Below are positions 42,121-54,010 of a DNA stretch of 64,000 nucleotides, piece after piece. Source of the DNA: Phymatolithon calcareum. Taxonomy: Eukaryota; Rhodophyta; Florideophyceae; Hapalidiales. The stretch lies in NCBI GenBank assembly GCA_977006965.1, contig OZ345368.1, forward strand, positions 1,116,001-1,180,000, written 5' to 3'. A program made the translations under genes and the position numbers. How positions within the stretch are numbered: the first letter of the stretch is position 1; every line of letters begins with the position of its first letter. Below the pieces are notes generated by a model. The model saw nothing but the letters and a program-made list of their open reading frames with translations. It was not told where the DNA came from and searched no databases.

Positions 42121-42603
42121 TTATAAAGATATTTTCCCACGTATAGGAGAATCTGATTTGAAGTAGAAGGGAATGGGTGCATCGGCTATGATGGAGACTA
42201 GCGAAGCGGGACGAGGATCGGCAGCTGTGAGTTTGTTGGGGCAATCGAATGCTCTGTCGAAATGGTTTTTCTCCTCGTCAATGAGAGACAGGAAGTCTGC
42301 GTATAAGGCGATAGTGTTTGGTTCCAACGCAATGTAATCTATAGAACCAAGAGAAGGATCGTTGCTCAGGAGTTGGGAAACAGTGTTTATTGTCTCCATA
42401 AACTTTTTCAAGACAGAGGAGAAGCCCGGAGAGGAGAAAGTGCCATTAGCGTACTCGAGAATAGACAGGTTGGAAGTGTCGTCGTCAAGTCCACCGGAGA
42501 AAAGGTTAATGTGAATGTTTTGCGCATACCTGCGCCCACCGAATTCATTTTCCTGGCCAGATTCATCAAAAGAGTAATTCCAATCGAGATTGTACAGCGG
42601 CAT
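42121..42603 (-). CDS. Hypothetical protein, 160 residues
   Basis: From ATG 42,603 (MPLYNLDWNYSF...). Balanced composition with low Ser/Arg bias, acidic and aromatic: NEFGGRRYAQNIHINLFSGG, SNDPSLGSIDYIALEPNTIA, LSLIDEEKNHFDRAF. This is the most protein-like unassigned frame in the AT-rich half. No family recognised and no TATA box seen nearby; it may be one exon of a larger gene. Confidence 0.4.
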   Translation of the reverse strand: MPLYNLDWNYSFDESGQENEFGGRRYAQNIHINLFSGGLDDDTSNLSILEYANGTFSSPGFSSVLKKFMETINTVSQLLSNDPSLGSIDYIALEPNTIALYADFLSLIDEEKNHFDRAFDCPNKLTAADPRPASLVSIIADAPIPFYFKSDSPIRGKISL

Positions 42604-42699
42604 TGTAATTGCCGTGAGCTGGGGATTTTTCACGCACGACGCGAGAGCGCGCGGAGGGTTGAAATATACGAAGACCACTGCGGCACGGGAAACGCAACA

Positions 42700-45200
42700 G
42701 TGATTCCATTACTTGTCGTCTTTCGGGAACGCCTGGCTATCATAGTGTTAGGGCATTTCGAGCGGCATTGAAAAATTTGCTACATAATTTGATTTTCTGG
42801 GGACTTGCGGGAATTTTGAAAACTTTGCAGATCCCCATCTCGTGCAACAATTTACATGCCAATACAATTGAAACAAAACACAAATGTCAATCTTTATTTC
42901 ACACTAGCGGAATGACGGTACTTCGAAAATCTCGAAATCGTTGTCGTTATTAAAGGCCATGTACCCAGACACCGCAGCTTTCATATCGACAATCACAACT
43001 CGGCAAAGGTTTTCAGCAAACTCCAGATTACATGTTTTGTTAATGTGGGTTTCCACCCGGCAAGGAAGGGGAATGCGCGCAATAGAGTCGATAGATTCGT
43101 CAACCCTCGCGCACGTCCGGAGAGATTCTTCCAATCCCAAGTACTGTGGATGAAGAATACTGTACGTTCCGCTCTTTCAAATGAAGGAATTCTCTGCCAG
43201 TAAACGTGATTGATCATGAGGGGTAAAGAGCGGTCTTTGGCTTTTATTCTGTGCGCGACCATCTATTGTGACTCTTAAGCACCTCATCAAATGCGCATCT
43301 TCATGAACGCACTGGATGACTACAGTATGAAATGCGAGCAGACAAGTGCATCATAAAAAATATAAAAAAGGAATTTGTAAAGTGTAAATCCAATATAGGA
43401 ATAGTCCGGTAGACCTGTCAGACGATATTCTGGTACCAACTTTACCAACTCGATATATCTCGGAAAATTGGCAGGGCCAACAGGACGCCTGGCGCGGTCG
43501 TTACTTGTTGTGATGTGCAAACTTGGTAGACTTCGTCTACGTCTAAGCAATAGTCTATGCAAACAGCGTTACTGCCCTTCTATTGTACTAAGTTGTTTAG
43601 ACGCCCACAAAGCCCTGCAAAAGAACTGAGGGGAGACAGTCCTTAATCACAACACATGCTTCTAAAAAGCCCGATGCCTCTCCCTCTCAATGAGAGGCTG
43701 GAAGGGCTGGCTTTTATAGCCTTTTACAATACCCTAAATCTATCAATTACCTTATCCACGCAATCCAGTCTTTTGCCCTGACTGCGTAAGTAAATGCCCC
43801 GTAATTATGGGTTACCTCTTAAGTGTCGTTCTGCTCCTTGCTTGGCGAACGCTTGGTATCGTCCCATATCTACAGTTGGGCCATCCGAAAAACTGATATT
43901 TGCTCAATTTCGCAATGTTTGTCCAAATCAAACTTTCTTTGGCGTCCCCAACTTCGCCCTTTCCTTTAAGCTTCAAATATGAAAAAGCGCCATACACATC
44001 AGAGCTCCATGCTCTACCCGATGATGCAGAGGATATGACGGAGAGGGGAGCTCTCTTTAAAGTTAGGCCCTCTACACTTTCTGAGATTAGACAAGTTGGC
44101 CAAGTTGGGCCAACTTGGTGTGTGGCAATGCGTCATTGTTGTAACTACGTCAGCGCTGTATCCCTCTCTGCAACGTCTCCTGCAATTCATACCTTAATGC
44201 ATGGCGATTGGAAAACGTCATTATCTCAGATCATTTTTTTCATATAGACAGCAGATATGATACGATATATTTTTACAATACTGTAGTAGTCTTTTTTTAA
44301 TACAGTTAAAACAGGGGGGAATATTAAGAGAGCTCTCCCTCCTGAACTGCATCACTCTGCACATCGATTGGACGTCAGCATGGTTCAGAAATTTGCAAAA
44401 GAACGCCCCGCTTCTTCGTTTGTTGAGGCTGCCCGCCCCATCATTCAGTCTGCACAGGGGCTCTCTGCAAGTGTGTATGCTCCTCGGTTTCTGTCTTTGT
44501 TTGGCCTGTCTCCGATTGTTAGGAGAACGTTTCCGTCATGATCTATCACGACATTCTAGCTGCTTTCATGCTTTCGCCAATCTCACGCAGCTAAACATAC
44601 TTCACGGACATCCCTTATTCGAGATTTGACCAGACTGAGAGTCCGGAACTGTTTATCCCCATCGAACAGTGATTAGAACGGCGGCTGCGCGTTAATGGAT
44701 TTAGAGGTGGTGAATGAGTGTGACAGGTTGTAGATCGATGATTGTTGACAAGTCCTTCTTGTCAAGTTTATTGACGGTGCTGCTACTTATGCTACTTCTG
44801 GAATCATAGAATCAAGTAAACGAGCTAGCCGTGCATCTCGATTCATATTGTATATGAAACGGATGATGATGTGTCTACGCAAATGCGCGCGACTATCACG
44901 TAGAGAATGGACACAAAATCTTGACAAGAGATTAAACGGAACAACTGATTACAGGAAGAGCAACGATTTCTTGTATTGTACCCATATGGGTAACAATATT
45001 GTGCCTTACCATGTGTTGCGCCCAAAAACAGATGCAAAGGAATTACTGTTCCTCTTGGGTGGCACCTTGAACAATGATGAGTGTAGCGATGACAAATAAA
45101 CATATGAGAGGTGAACATACGTAAAAATACTATGAGCCGACGAGCGAAGTGAACGTCTTGATCCACGGTAGGAAAGCTCAAATTGAGCTTAAATTCAACC
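42700..45200. other. No supported gene
   Basis: Small frames only. A perfect hairpin TTGACAAG-TCCTT-CTTGTCAA lies near 44,744-44,764. Confidence 0.35.
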
Positions 45201-45208
45201 GGTATGGC

Positions 45209-45627
45209 TAGGGATGGCCCTCCCGAAAGGGCCCCTCCCCGAAATGGGCCCTTTTTTACCTCAAAGAGGGGATTTTGCCCTCTCCCTCGCGCCAAGTAGA
45301 GGGCCCCTTTCGGGCTTATGATATTCTTACGACAACGAAGTGCTTATGATATTAGAACATGGACAGAATTGTACAGTATACAGAAACGTGGACGCAGCAT
45401 TAGCTTCATGGCATGAGGGCTACGGATTCAGGACGAGAAATCAACCTGCCAGTGCTTCTAACGTATGATACTGATGTCTGATGAAACAATCCTCCCCAGT
45501 TTCGGGCTTTTCGGGGCCCGAAATCAGGTCTGTAATGAGGGTCAAAGAGGGCCCCTCCCCTCTAGAGGGCCACTGATAGAGGGCAAGTACGGCCCTCCGG
45601 GCCAATGTTTCGGGAGAGCCATCCCTA
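45209..45627. mobile_element. hAT-type MITE, 419 bp
   Basis: Terminal inverted repeats TAGGGATGGCCCTCCCGAAA (45,209-45,228) and its complement at 45,608-45,627 with one mismatch. A perfect 8-bp TSD, GGTATGGC, lies at 45,201-45,208 and 45,628-45,635. An 8-bp TSD with TAGGG termini is the hAT signature. The interior is full of GGGCCC-type palindromes and has no transposase. Confidence 0.88.
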
Positions 45628-45964
45628 GGTATGGCCGAGTGAAACGGTGAATTGAAAGGATATCAGATTAACGTGTCCGAGACTTGCCAAACTCATATGA
45701 AGGTCCGCACGAGTGAGAAGAGTGTCTTGCGAAACAGGATCCAGGAGCGTGGTTGTGCTTCCTTACAGAGCACTAAAATTAATTGCTCATTTACTTTTTT
45801 AAAATTGCAAAATTGTAGCTAGGTTTGAGAAATGCACAAGTTTGCAATTTTCCCGCAAGCCCCAGCAAGATTTAAACCATAATTTGATTGTGCAGCAAGA
45901 TTACTCAGGAGTGTGGTGCTTTTCTACTTTATTTGAGCGAAACACCGCCATTGAGCAAGACATG

Positions 45965-46070
45965 GTCCATGCCCCGTGGTCCTCCAAACGCCTATTTTGC
46001 CCCATGCCTTGTGGCCTCTCCACAGACCTGTTTTTCGCAATGCTTTGTGCCCTTCCACATACAGGTTTTC
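45965..46070. repeat. About 36-bp tandem repeat, inverse copy of 39,310-39,405
   Basis: About three units with the same GGCCACAAGGCATGGGGC core when read on the minus strand. It lies at the 3' end of the Hsp70 remnant. Confidence 0.65.
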
Positions 46071-46374
46071 AGACATACCTCTGTAAATAACGAAACTGGA
46101 AAATTCGTGGTTATAGTTCGCCTTGGTGATCTCACCCTCAAAGAACACAAAGGATACAGAGGCATGGTCGCCATAGGACGTTCTGACCTCTTTCATGATC
46201 GACCCTTGAAACATTGGTACGAAGTGGTATCACAACAGAAAGCAGTCCATTATCAATCCTTACTTCAAGTGAAAGAGGAGTTGCATCGTGCAGGACAATT
46301 TTCTTGTCGTGATACGATCCTGCCAACTGAGCTGCAAGAAGCCCGGCGCCCCTTTGTTGGAAGTCTGTTGCATG

Positions 46375-46765
46375 GAGCTCTAGTCGCAACACACTTCAAT
46401 ATCAAGTCTGATCTCTGTACACGTGTCAAGTTGAAAGATGTCATAGTATGATAGTATGTTTACAAGTAGTTATGTTGTTGCCAATGGTTACTTGAAACCG
46501 TTAAGATTGAGGAAGTGCATATGCGTCAGTAATAGCAGTTCACGTAATGAATCCAGTATATTACTAGTCAGTACTGGTTATTTGACGTCAGCATGTATCC
46601 AGTATTGTTCTTCAACTGGCACTATGCTGGTATATAACTTCCATCTCAGGTGCCGAGCATCGGAATAAACTAAGGAACTCATCCTCACCCAACTCATCTC
46701 ATTCTCAATCATTCAACCTCAACGAAACCTTTTCTTCAACCTGATCAGTTCCCTAACCTCCAACT
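46375..46765. mobile_element. Intervening sequence 2 in the Hsp70 pseudogene
   Basis: It separates LNPDEAV from GAGLLAAQ. It shares ends and internal blocks with the other intervening sequence: GGAGCTCTAGTCGCAACA near one end, ACACGTGTCA, a TATATAAC-type box, GGAATAAACTAAGGA, and CGTAAC at the far end. It could be a transposed element or a duplicated intron. Confidence 0.6.
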
Positions 46766-47309
46766 ACACCCTCGTAACGGCCTCATCCGGATTCAGCCCG
46801 CCCTTTATTTTCTCGGCCCTGAATCGTCCGCAAGCATTTAGAAAATGCGCGGAGCACCGCCGATTAGTAGGAAACGATATAAATTTTTGGTGTTCTTGTC
46901 TTTCTTGACTGCATCGGAGAGTACACCCTCGGTATTCTTCATCATTGACACAAAGAGATCTTCTCAGAGTTGCTCTAATTCTAGCCGTGTTACTTCGATG
47001 ATACAGTGTTTCCTTCAAATAGAGAGTCAAAGTTCACAGTAACTTTGTCAGATGTGTAAATAACCCCCAAGACCGGGGATACGGGGACAGAACATCCCGA
47101 ACCTTCGTGTTGTGTAAATAACCCCCAGGATTTGTAATAGTACGCCGCCAGTCGTAGCTTTCGCATTGCCTTGCTTTTGACCGTAACGTCACAACTGTTT
47201 TCATCGCTAATGCGCGTTGCAAGGTGCTGGACAAGTTTCGCCTCCATGTCCTCTTCGTCAAGATTTAGATCCCCACCGGTAACCACTACTTCTGCAGAAC
47301 TTGTCGGAA

Positions 47310-47595
47310 GTGTGGTGCTTGGAGCTTTAGTCGCAACAGACTTCAGAGTCAAAGTTTGATATCAGTACACTAGTACACGTGTCACTTATATGATCTCATT
47401 ATAATAGAATTGTTTACAGTTAATGAGTCTCCGTCGTCGAAAGGGCCCATACAAGGTTTCTGACAGTTTCGGACCAGGACCGAGACACAGGTATATATAG
47501 CCTGAACCTGAGGTCGACCAAAGTCAATAAAATAAGGACCAAACCTTCACCTCTCTACTTGAAACCGCTCATCCCATCATTCCCGTAACCTCTAA
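47310..47595. mobile_element. Intervening sequence 1 in the Hsp70 pseudogene
   Basis: Homologous to 46,375-46,765: GGAGCTTTAGTCGCAACA, ACACGTGTCA, a TATATATAG box, CAATAAAATAAGGA, ending CGTAAC. It is about 100 bases shorter. On the minus strand both begin GTTACG and end ACTTCC(A/G)ACAA(A)G, so they also look like introns with GT...AG ends. Confidence 0.6.
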
Positions 47596-48292
47596 CAACA
47601 GAGCTGCCAGGAAACTCTTTCAGGAACGTCACATCGAGCGTCCCGCCACCGAGATGGAAAACAAGAACGTTCTTCTGTTCTCCCCAGTCTGCCTCCAGAG
47701 CGTACGCCAAAGCCGCAGCTGTGGGTTCGTTCCAGATGCGCAGCATCTTCAAGCCCGCGATAACTGCTGCCACTTTGGTGAGACTCCTTTGCGCGTCGTT
47801 GAAGTACGCAGGGACGGTGATCACGGCATCGGTAGCGCCGCCGATTTTCTCAGCCAACACGGCAAGATGTTCCAATAAAATTTCCAATATAGGGGACCAG
47901 ATGGAGGTTTATAGACCGCCGAACCGGGAAATACGCATCATGTAAAATCTCTACACCGGGCACTGTTAATCCAATTTTACTTGGTTCTCGAAAGTTTCCT
48001 GAAGCGTCAGCAGTTACGACAGTAATTTGCATAAAAATCAACTTTTCTTGCTTTCTTGTTCTTCGATTTAAGGAGATCCCTTCCATTATCACAAATTGTG
48101 ATTGGAGATGCTTAATAGCTTCTTGAAATGACCCTTTACTCTCTTTCAAGGCGATATTTTACTTTGTGGATCATCACTATTGAATATTTCTACTTTCAAA
48201 CTCCACTTCACGGCGTTAGGTGCATTATGTAATTCCAGTGTGGTTGTAAAAATGCCTCGTATACATGTTATCTCTCAACCGTACTCCAGGTA

Positions 48293-48993
48293 ATGACCCC
48301 CGTTCCCATGCCAACGGTATATGGACTCATAGACCCAAATGAGGTCCTACGGAGACACAGTGTGCTCTCTATGGCCATTTATGGCATCGACAGAATCTCG
48401 ACCGAGCGACCAGAGGTGCTGCGCAGACTAATTGTTTCACTCAGTGCACACTGCATGAAATTCTCTGGAGGTATTCGGCGAACGGCATACCAGTCTTTAA
48501 GAAGAGGAGCGGGGAGAAAGTTCTCTTCCCTTGCTGACCTTCAAAAATTTCTCTCGGGCCTGAGCTCAACCCTTGCCATGAGGGCAAGTACTTCGAAAAA
48601 CGCAATCAGCTCTGTCCATGTAGTGTCTTTTTGTCCAATTATTCTCAGCTTAACATTCGTCCAAGCAGCAAACGTTTCGCAGGTGAACGTGGGGAAACAT
48701 CTTCAGAATGCAATCGTACTTCGTATGAAGACCAATACCATCAATTTCGGATGAGAAATCTCTGGTTAGAGCGTGAAGTTTCCAGAAATGAGAGGAAACT
48801 CAAACCCCAATCGGCCCTAGAGCTTTTCGTTCGCACCGTGGCTCCCCACAAGCGGCAATGTTCGTTTTGCGGTCAGGGCAGACTACATCAAGCTCATATT
48901 GCGATGCTTGGTCCCAAGAGCCATTCAAGACGTAGGCGAGAGAGACCGAAGGAAGGCGTTGAAGGTTTTATCGAAGCTTTTGTGTCCTTCTGA
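48293..48993 (+). CDS. Two overlapping hypothetical frames
   Basis: 48,293-48,754 (153 codons) and 48,631-48,993 (120 codons) lie in different frames and could be one protein after a frameshift. The second contains CSFCGQGRLHQAH, a Cys/His cluster, then a basic RRRRERPKE stretch, as in nucleic-acid-binding proteins. No family recognised. Confidence 0.25.
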
Positions 48994-49841
48994 GGAGCTC
49001 TTCATTGCGACTGTGGACGATAAAATGACGTTTCGTGAAGAAGAAGGGCCAGGATGAGTATTGCAAGCTGTTTTGGGTGGTACTGCGCTTTGCCGGTGTT
49101 GGCTCGGTTCAAGCTGGTGAGCTTCTGCCATGCCATCGTCAGTGTCCCCTGCCTTGACGTTGAACAGGTTGAATGTCTTAAAGGTAGTCTTCTTTGGCGG
49201 ATGCCAAACGATGACACATTTTACGCGAAGTGATATGCTCGCGAGACCATTGAGCTTTCCTCGAGCGCCTCCTGCACTATTCCACTCACCCCTTCTTACT
49301 TGAAAAAGGTTCAATAATGTCTGAATCACCCTGCGAGACAGGTCACCGATGCTGCCTTTGTCTCTACGGCACCGACCACGCGGGGCCAGACTTTTTCTCC
49401 TGGCGTGGCTGGTCTGATACTTCAAGGTGACCGCTATACTTTAGTTGCTAGCTCCGAACGAAGAGATTTTAAGGTAGTAGTTGCGGTACTCCTCACCAAC
49501 TATACAAGTCCGACATTCCAATAATGGCGCGAACGATCTGTTCTGCGTTCTTTTTACTAACTTTTTCGAGCTATTAAATCGCATCTCAATTGAGGGGACT
49601 TGGTGCATAGACACTAGGCCAATCGGGGAATAAAGCATTCATTATACAGTCCACGACGAAAGGATAGGATTCTATTGGATTTCTGTTTCATTGAAGCTCC
49701 CTTTGTCAATTATCAGTGCACCTGAGAGACTTTTCGTTTCGTTACAATCCTTCGATTACGCTCTCATTTAAGTAGTTGTTTTTGGAAATTTTCTTTGAAC
49801 AGTATCAACTTCCATTTCTAGAATTTTTTTGAATATCGGAA

Positions 49842-49997
49842 AGTCGTTTTTTGATTCCGGACTTGAAATTTATCGAAAACCTATGGGAGATTCTTGTGAG
49901 CCATGTATGCGAAGATTTTCGCCAGTTTGACGACGAAGAAGACCTGTGTGAGGCAATCGTAGCTGCGTGGGAGCGCATCGAAATTGAAGCACTCTGA
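49842..49997 (+). pseudogene. Tc1/mariner transposase C-terminal remnant
   Basis: A plus frame too short to stand out alone reads IPDLKFIENLWEILVSHV and AIVAAWERIEIEAL before the TGA. This is the signature end of Tc1/mariner transposases (SPDLNPIENLW ... AI...W..I). The upstream DDE catalytic region is not recognisable. Confidence 0.75.
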
Positions 49998-50468
49998 AGT
50001 TAATTAGGTTAATGCGCGAGAGGTGCACGGACGTGATTTACAAGAGGGGCGGAGCAAAGAAGTACTAGCACTAGGTTACTCAGAATTAAGAGCGAAAAAC
50101 TATCAGAGAATTTAATCTGCTTCGAGCAAAAGAACGTATCTTATTGATGAGTTTTGGAAATGTAGCCGATCTTGGTGAGTGTGGGCTTGATCGAGTTGGA
50201 CGTTTGTTTCAACGGATCTGCACACTGGACGGTAGCAATCCGACGGAGACTAGCTGCGGAGCGTTGACCGGATCGATCGGGGACGGAACAAAGTTCAGAT
50301 CGAGCGAGCACTTCGTCCCACGCCGAACCCCATGCGCGGACTTACGCGCCCTGGGACGGAAGGATCATGGCGTGAAACCAAGATACGAATGAAGGAGAAC
50401 GCCACATGGGAACTAAATTTCCGTGGAAAACTTGAAGAATCCATGGCAGATGCCACGCGCAATCGTCA

Positions 50469-51342
50469 GTGAGTTCGGAATATCAAAAAATGGAAAGTTC
50501 TATGAAACAGACCAGTATGGAACACCTGTCCACAGAGATAATCATGCGAACTAGATCGCGCGCCAAGCCTGGGACTGTTGATAAAAACGATACCAGAGAG
50601 ACTATACAGGATGTAAACAGCACCATTAAACGAAGAAACGTCAAGCAAAGGAGTGAAGGTAGGCGAAACCCCAACCCGACAGCTATTCGTGAAACATCGC
50701 AATCTCGTGGAATGTGGCAATTGCAGCAAGAAGGGAACGCTCAAACTCACAGGAGGAAGCTCTGGAGCACTACTGGCGCTCCAATGCAAAAAGGTCATAT
50801 TCGTCAAAGAAGGCCCTTGTGCAGAAGAGTTCATAAAGAAAGGCAAACCGAAAGGTGCAAGCCCAAGGCAGACAGAACTGGCAGAACCGAACGAGTGCAC
50901 TAAAAAGCAAGCCGAGAGATGCATCGATGAAGCAGACAATCCAACTAACTCAGGTAGAAACAAACGCAACATAAAAAGATATAGAAGCTGCCCAACAGCC
51001 GATGTCTCCAAGGAGCTGAAAGCGCATCTGGTGGTGCTGGAATCGAGATTGACAACCTCGAAATCCAAGTTACCAGACACCGTGGGAATGATTGTAACCC
51101 TTGAAGCAACAGTGATGACTCTATCGGAAGAGAACAGGAGGCTGCGCCGCGGACCTCCAGGAGCACTAGAGGAATCATCCGTACAACCAGATTACAGAGG
51201 GGAGCCGACGGGCCTCGAGGAAGACTCCAATGACTTCGTTAAGAACACAGAAATGCCGCCAGGTATGTCTTACAAGGAGGCCAGAACGACAAATATCAAC
51301 GACCACCACAGCCGGTTGAAGAACCGGGTAGAGAACGCTTAG
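50469..51342 (+). pseudogene. LINE A ORF1-like protein, frameshifted
   Basis: Two overlapping plus frames join at about 50,650. Together they give a basic N-terminus (RTRSRAKPGT), a small Cys cluster (CGNCSKKG ... LQCKK), a lysine-rich part, and a long helix-prone stretch (SKELKAHLVVLESRLTTSKS ... LEATVMTLSEENRRLRRG) with coiled-coil character. This is the usual plan of LINE ORF1 RNA-binding proteins. It is followed by endonuclease sequence. Confidence 0.6.
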
Positions 51343-51511
51343 AAAAATACTTAAACAAAATGGGAAATCGCATGCCAAGAAAAGGAACGAAAGCAGGATT
51401 GGTTGCACTGTACTTCAGAAGAATTCGAAAAGACCTACGCGAGGAAATTGAGGAAGCTGTCAAAGAGATGTCTATTACATATCGTTCATTGGTTCCTCGA
51501 TGTTGGAGGTT

Positions 51512-51870
51512 CTTACAGACAGGGCCCGAGCCAATTTGATTACAGAAGGGAGAAAATAATATGCTTCGCCGGGGGAGCACGGCAGCATTTTGGCATGACA
51601 ATTATTAGGTTTATTTGGGCCAAATGCTGCTGTGCTTCCCCAGTTTTTTTCACGGTGCAGGGGATACATGAATCCCCCATTGGCAATCTCCAATGACGAG
51701 TACAAGCATGGCGTGCAATCCCATATGAAATTCTGGGTGCTCCTCTTCATTTGCAATCCCGGATTGCAATCCCAAACGAAATCTCAATCCATGAAGCAAT
51801 TCCCCAAAATTGCAGTTGCGAGCAAGTAACTTGGCAGCGCAATCAAATTAGCTCGGGCCCTGCTTACAGA
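51512..51870. mobile_element. hAT-type MITE, 343 bp, nested in LINE A
   Basis: The element spans 51,520-51,862. Inverted repeats CAGGGCCCGAGCCAATTTGA at the left and its complement at the right differ by one base over 20. A perfect 8-bp TSD, CTTACAGA, lies at 51,512-51,519 and 51,863-51,870. CAGGG ends plus an 8-bp TSD are typical of hAT. No coding sequence. Confidence 0.9.
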
Positions 51871-52344
51871 AACGAGAGAATGGGATGCTATAGTTAACCT
51901 AACGCGAATAGCGGTTCTGTTCGGCATTCTGCATGTATAGGTACGATGTGTTCGAAAACTCCAAGTAAAGAAGCCAACATGAGGAGTCGGTGCGCTCACT
52001 ACAGAAACACGCGAGGAAGACAAGTGCGCGTGCTAGATACTGCGCGTTTGTCGCGTCAAACGAGCTCGCAAAGGATTGGTACAAGGGCCTGGAGAGGGCA
52101 GCCGTCTCGAGACTCTGATCGATGATGATACAGGTAAGCTCGAGCAATTCCCATGACGACACCTCATACACCCTAATTTGAGACAAATAATGGAAGGAGG
52201 CCGGCCCAAGAGGCCGAAAAGGTGTCGCAACCGAGGGACAGGAGCCCATCGATGGCGATCAAGCAACTAAGCAAGATGAACCACCAAGTACAATAATCGA
52301 GTCAGCTTTGGAGAAGGAGACTGCTCAGCATATCAACCCAAATA

Positions 52345-53526
52345 TATCAGTCCACGAATCGAGAAACCATGCGGAGCAAAGCGCAATCAAAAATAATATT
52401 TAACAGATATTGGAGAATTGCAATGATGAACGTCGGGGGATCACCAGAAACCCCGGAATATATACATAGGATGGTACAAAATCACAAAGACGACATTATC
52501 GGGCACATGGAGACACATCTGAGATCCGAAACCCGCATCCGGACGGATATATTTTCTATAAACGCCCCAAGGCCTGAATTGATAACGCTAGACGGGCCCC
52601 GTAACCGAAATCCTAGAGCAAGAAAGCGAGGTACAGCGAGAAACTTTGGAGGAGTATCACTGGTGTTCCACAGTGGATGAAGTGTGAAACTCATCTTGAA
52701 GTACGAAAAGGTACACTTCCAAGTGATTATCGTTCAACTCGGAATCCTAAAAGTTGAGGTAGTGTACATGTCACCAAGGTCCACTCGTCAGGAAATCGAG
52801 AAATGCCTCCAATTAATCAACAGGCATGCAAGGGGTCCAGCCATAGACAAAAGCTGCAGGACAGACAGTCCAACAGAAGGGGTAAACAACTCATCCAGTG
52901 GGCAGAAGCAATGGATGGGACATAAGAGCAAGCAATGGACAGACATTCCAGTGGAAGATGTGCTGGAGAAATATTGACTTCTTCGTCACAAAAGTAATAA
53001 CAATATCCGCGCTGAACTCTCCCGAAGACATGTGGACAGCGGTTACGCAGCACAGACCCGTGTGTACATGCCTTAGAAGCCGGCAAGATCTCGATCCGAT
53101 CCAGTCTAAGTGACCAATCAGTGTAATAGACCGAGATGACAGGCAAAGGAAAAATGAAATCAAGGAACGAATGCGTAGTCTCATTGAGTATTTGACGGGA
53201 GGTACCCCAAGAATCGGTATCGGATATTTACAGGAAGATTATGGACCTCGGTAAAGTCAAGAAGAGAATCCAAGAACGAAACCGTGCTTCGCAAGTACCA
53301 CGAAGGCATTCCCGGAATCAGAGACGACCTCAAAAAGTGCAACAATGCAAGAGATCTACACCAGGTGTACAAGAGACTTGTTAAAACCTGGTGTGATCCG
53401 TGGAGAGCCAGAAAACGCATCCCGGCACGCTATAAGTCATTTTGGAATACAGAGCTCGACAAAATGGCAGTGAAGCGAAAGAAACTATACCGGAAAGCCA
53501 GATCATGCCACTCACCGGAAGACTAG
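52345..53526 (+). pseudogene. LINE A APE endonuclease and linker
   Basis: Plus frames: MMNVGG ... IIGHMETHL (52,420-52,520), the start and catalytic ETHL block of LINE endonucleases; VIIVQLGILKVEVVYMSPR (52,720-52,780), the following strands; and the LINE linker LRKYHEGIPGIRDDLKKC ... RARKRIPARYKSFWNTELD (53,284-53,470). Frameshifts separate them, and GDxN and SDH are not clear. Confidence 0.65.
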
Positions 53527-54010
53527 GGTCGTTACCACGAGTGTTAGTACCAAATCAGAACCTTAGTGAAAAAGAGGAAGATAGAGCAGTATCAAGAATA
53601 CATTGCCGAGCTTGAGGAGAAGGATGGACCAGCGGCGTTGAAGCAACTATCCAAGATGAAAAAGAAAAATAAATGTTAACAAACAAGTTGACAGGAAGCC
53701 CCATAATTGCGCTATATTCTCAGCCCACATCTCGACGACATGTCATAACGCCAAAAAGCGGAAACCCGGACTAAGAAAATTCTCCCGCGCCGAGGACATG
53801 AGGACAAAATTGAAGCGGCTATCCGAAAATCACGGAAAGGCACCGGACTTAGACGAGGTGTATTAATTCGCAGAAGGCAAGGCAAAAACCATCGAGTGCA
53901 AGCACCAACAAACCCGTAGAAGACAGAGATAGGATTAACTTGAATCCTGAGTTTTCGCGTCCACCATTCTTGTGGGCGTTTCGTGAGCTGCACAAATGTA
54001 GGCGGCATCT

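Larger units (their letters stand above)
46085..47887 (-). pseudogene. Hsp70 (DnaK-type chaperone) pseudogene, interrupted twice
   Basis: Minus-strand pieces follow Hsp70 order. Piece 1 (47,887-47,600): [46 protein letters not shown]; the phosphate-loop D of DLGGGT is H. Piece 2 (47,310-46,770): VVTGGDLNLDEEDMEAKLVQH, IDSLFEG-like FDSLFEGN, LLIGGAPRIF, LNPDEAV, with stops and shifts. Piece 3 (46,395-46,085): GAGLLAAQLAG, VLHDATPLSLEV, FFEGE, the start of the peptide-binding domain. The N-terminal 130 residues and the lid are missing. The altered nucleotide-binding residue and broken frame show it is not functional. Confidence 0.85.

Noticed and set aside
46085-47887. Functional Hsp70 with two introns
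   Set aside because: N-terminal and lid parts are missing, the ATP-site aspartate is changed, and the middle piece has stops. The intron idea for the two inserts is kept only as a finding.
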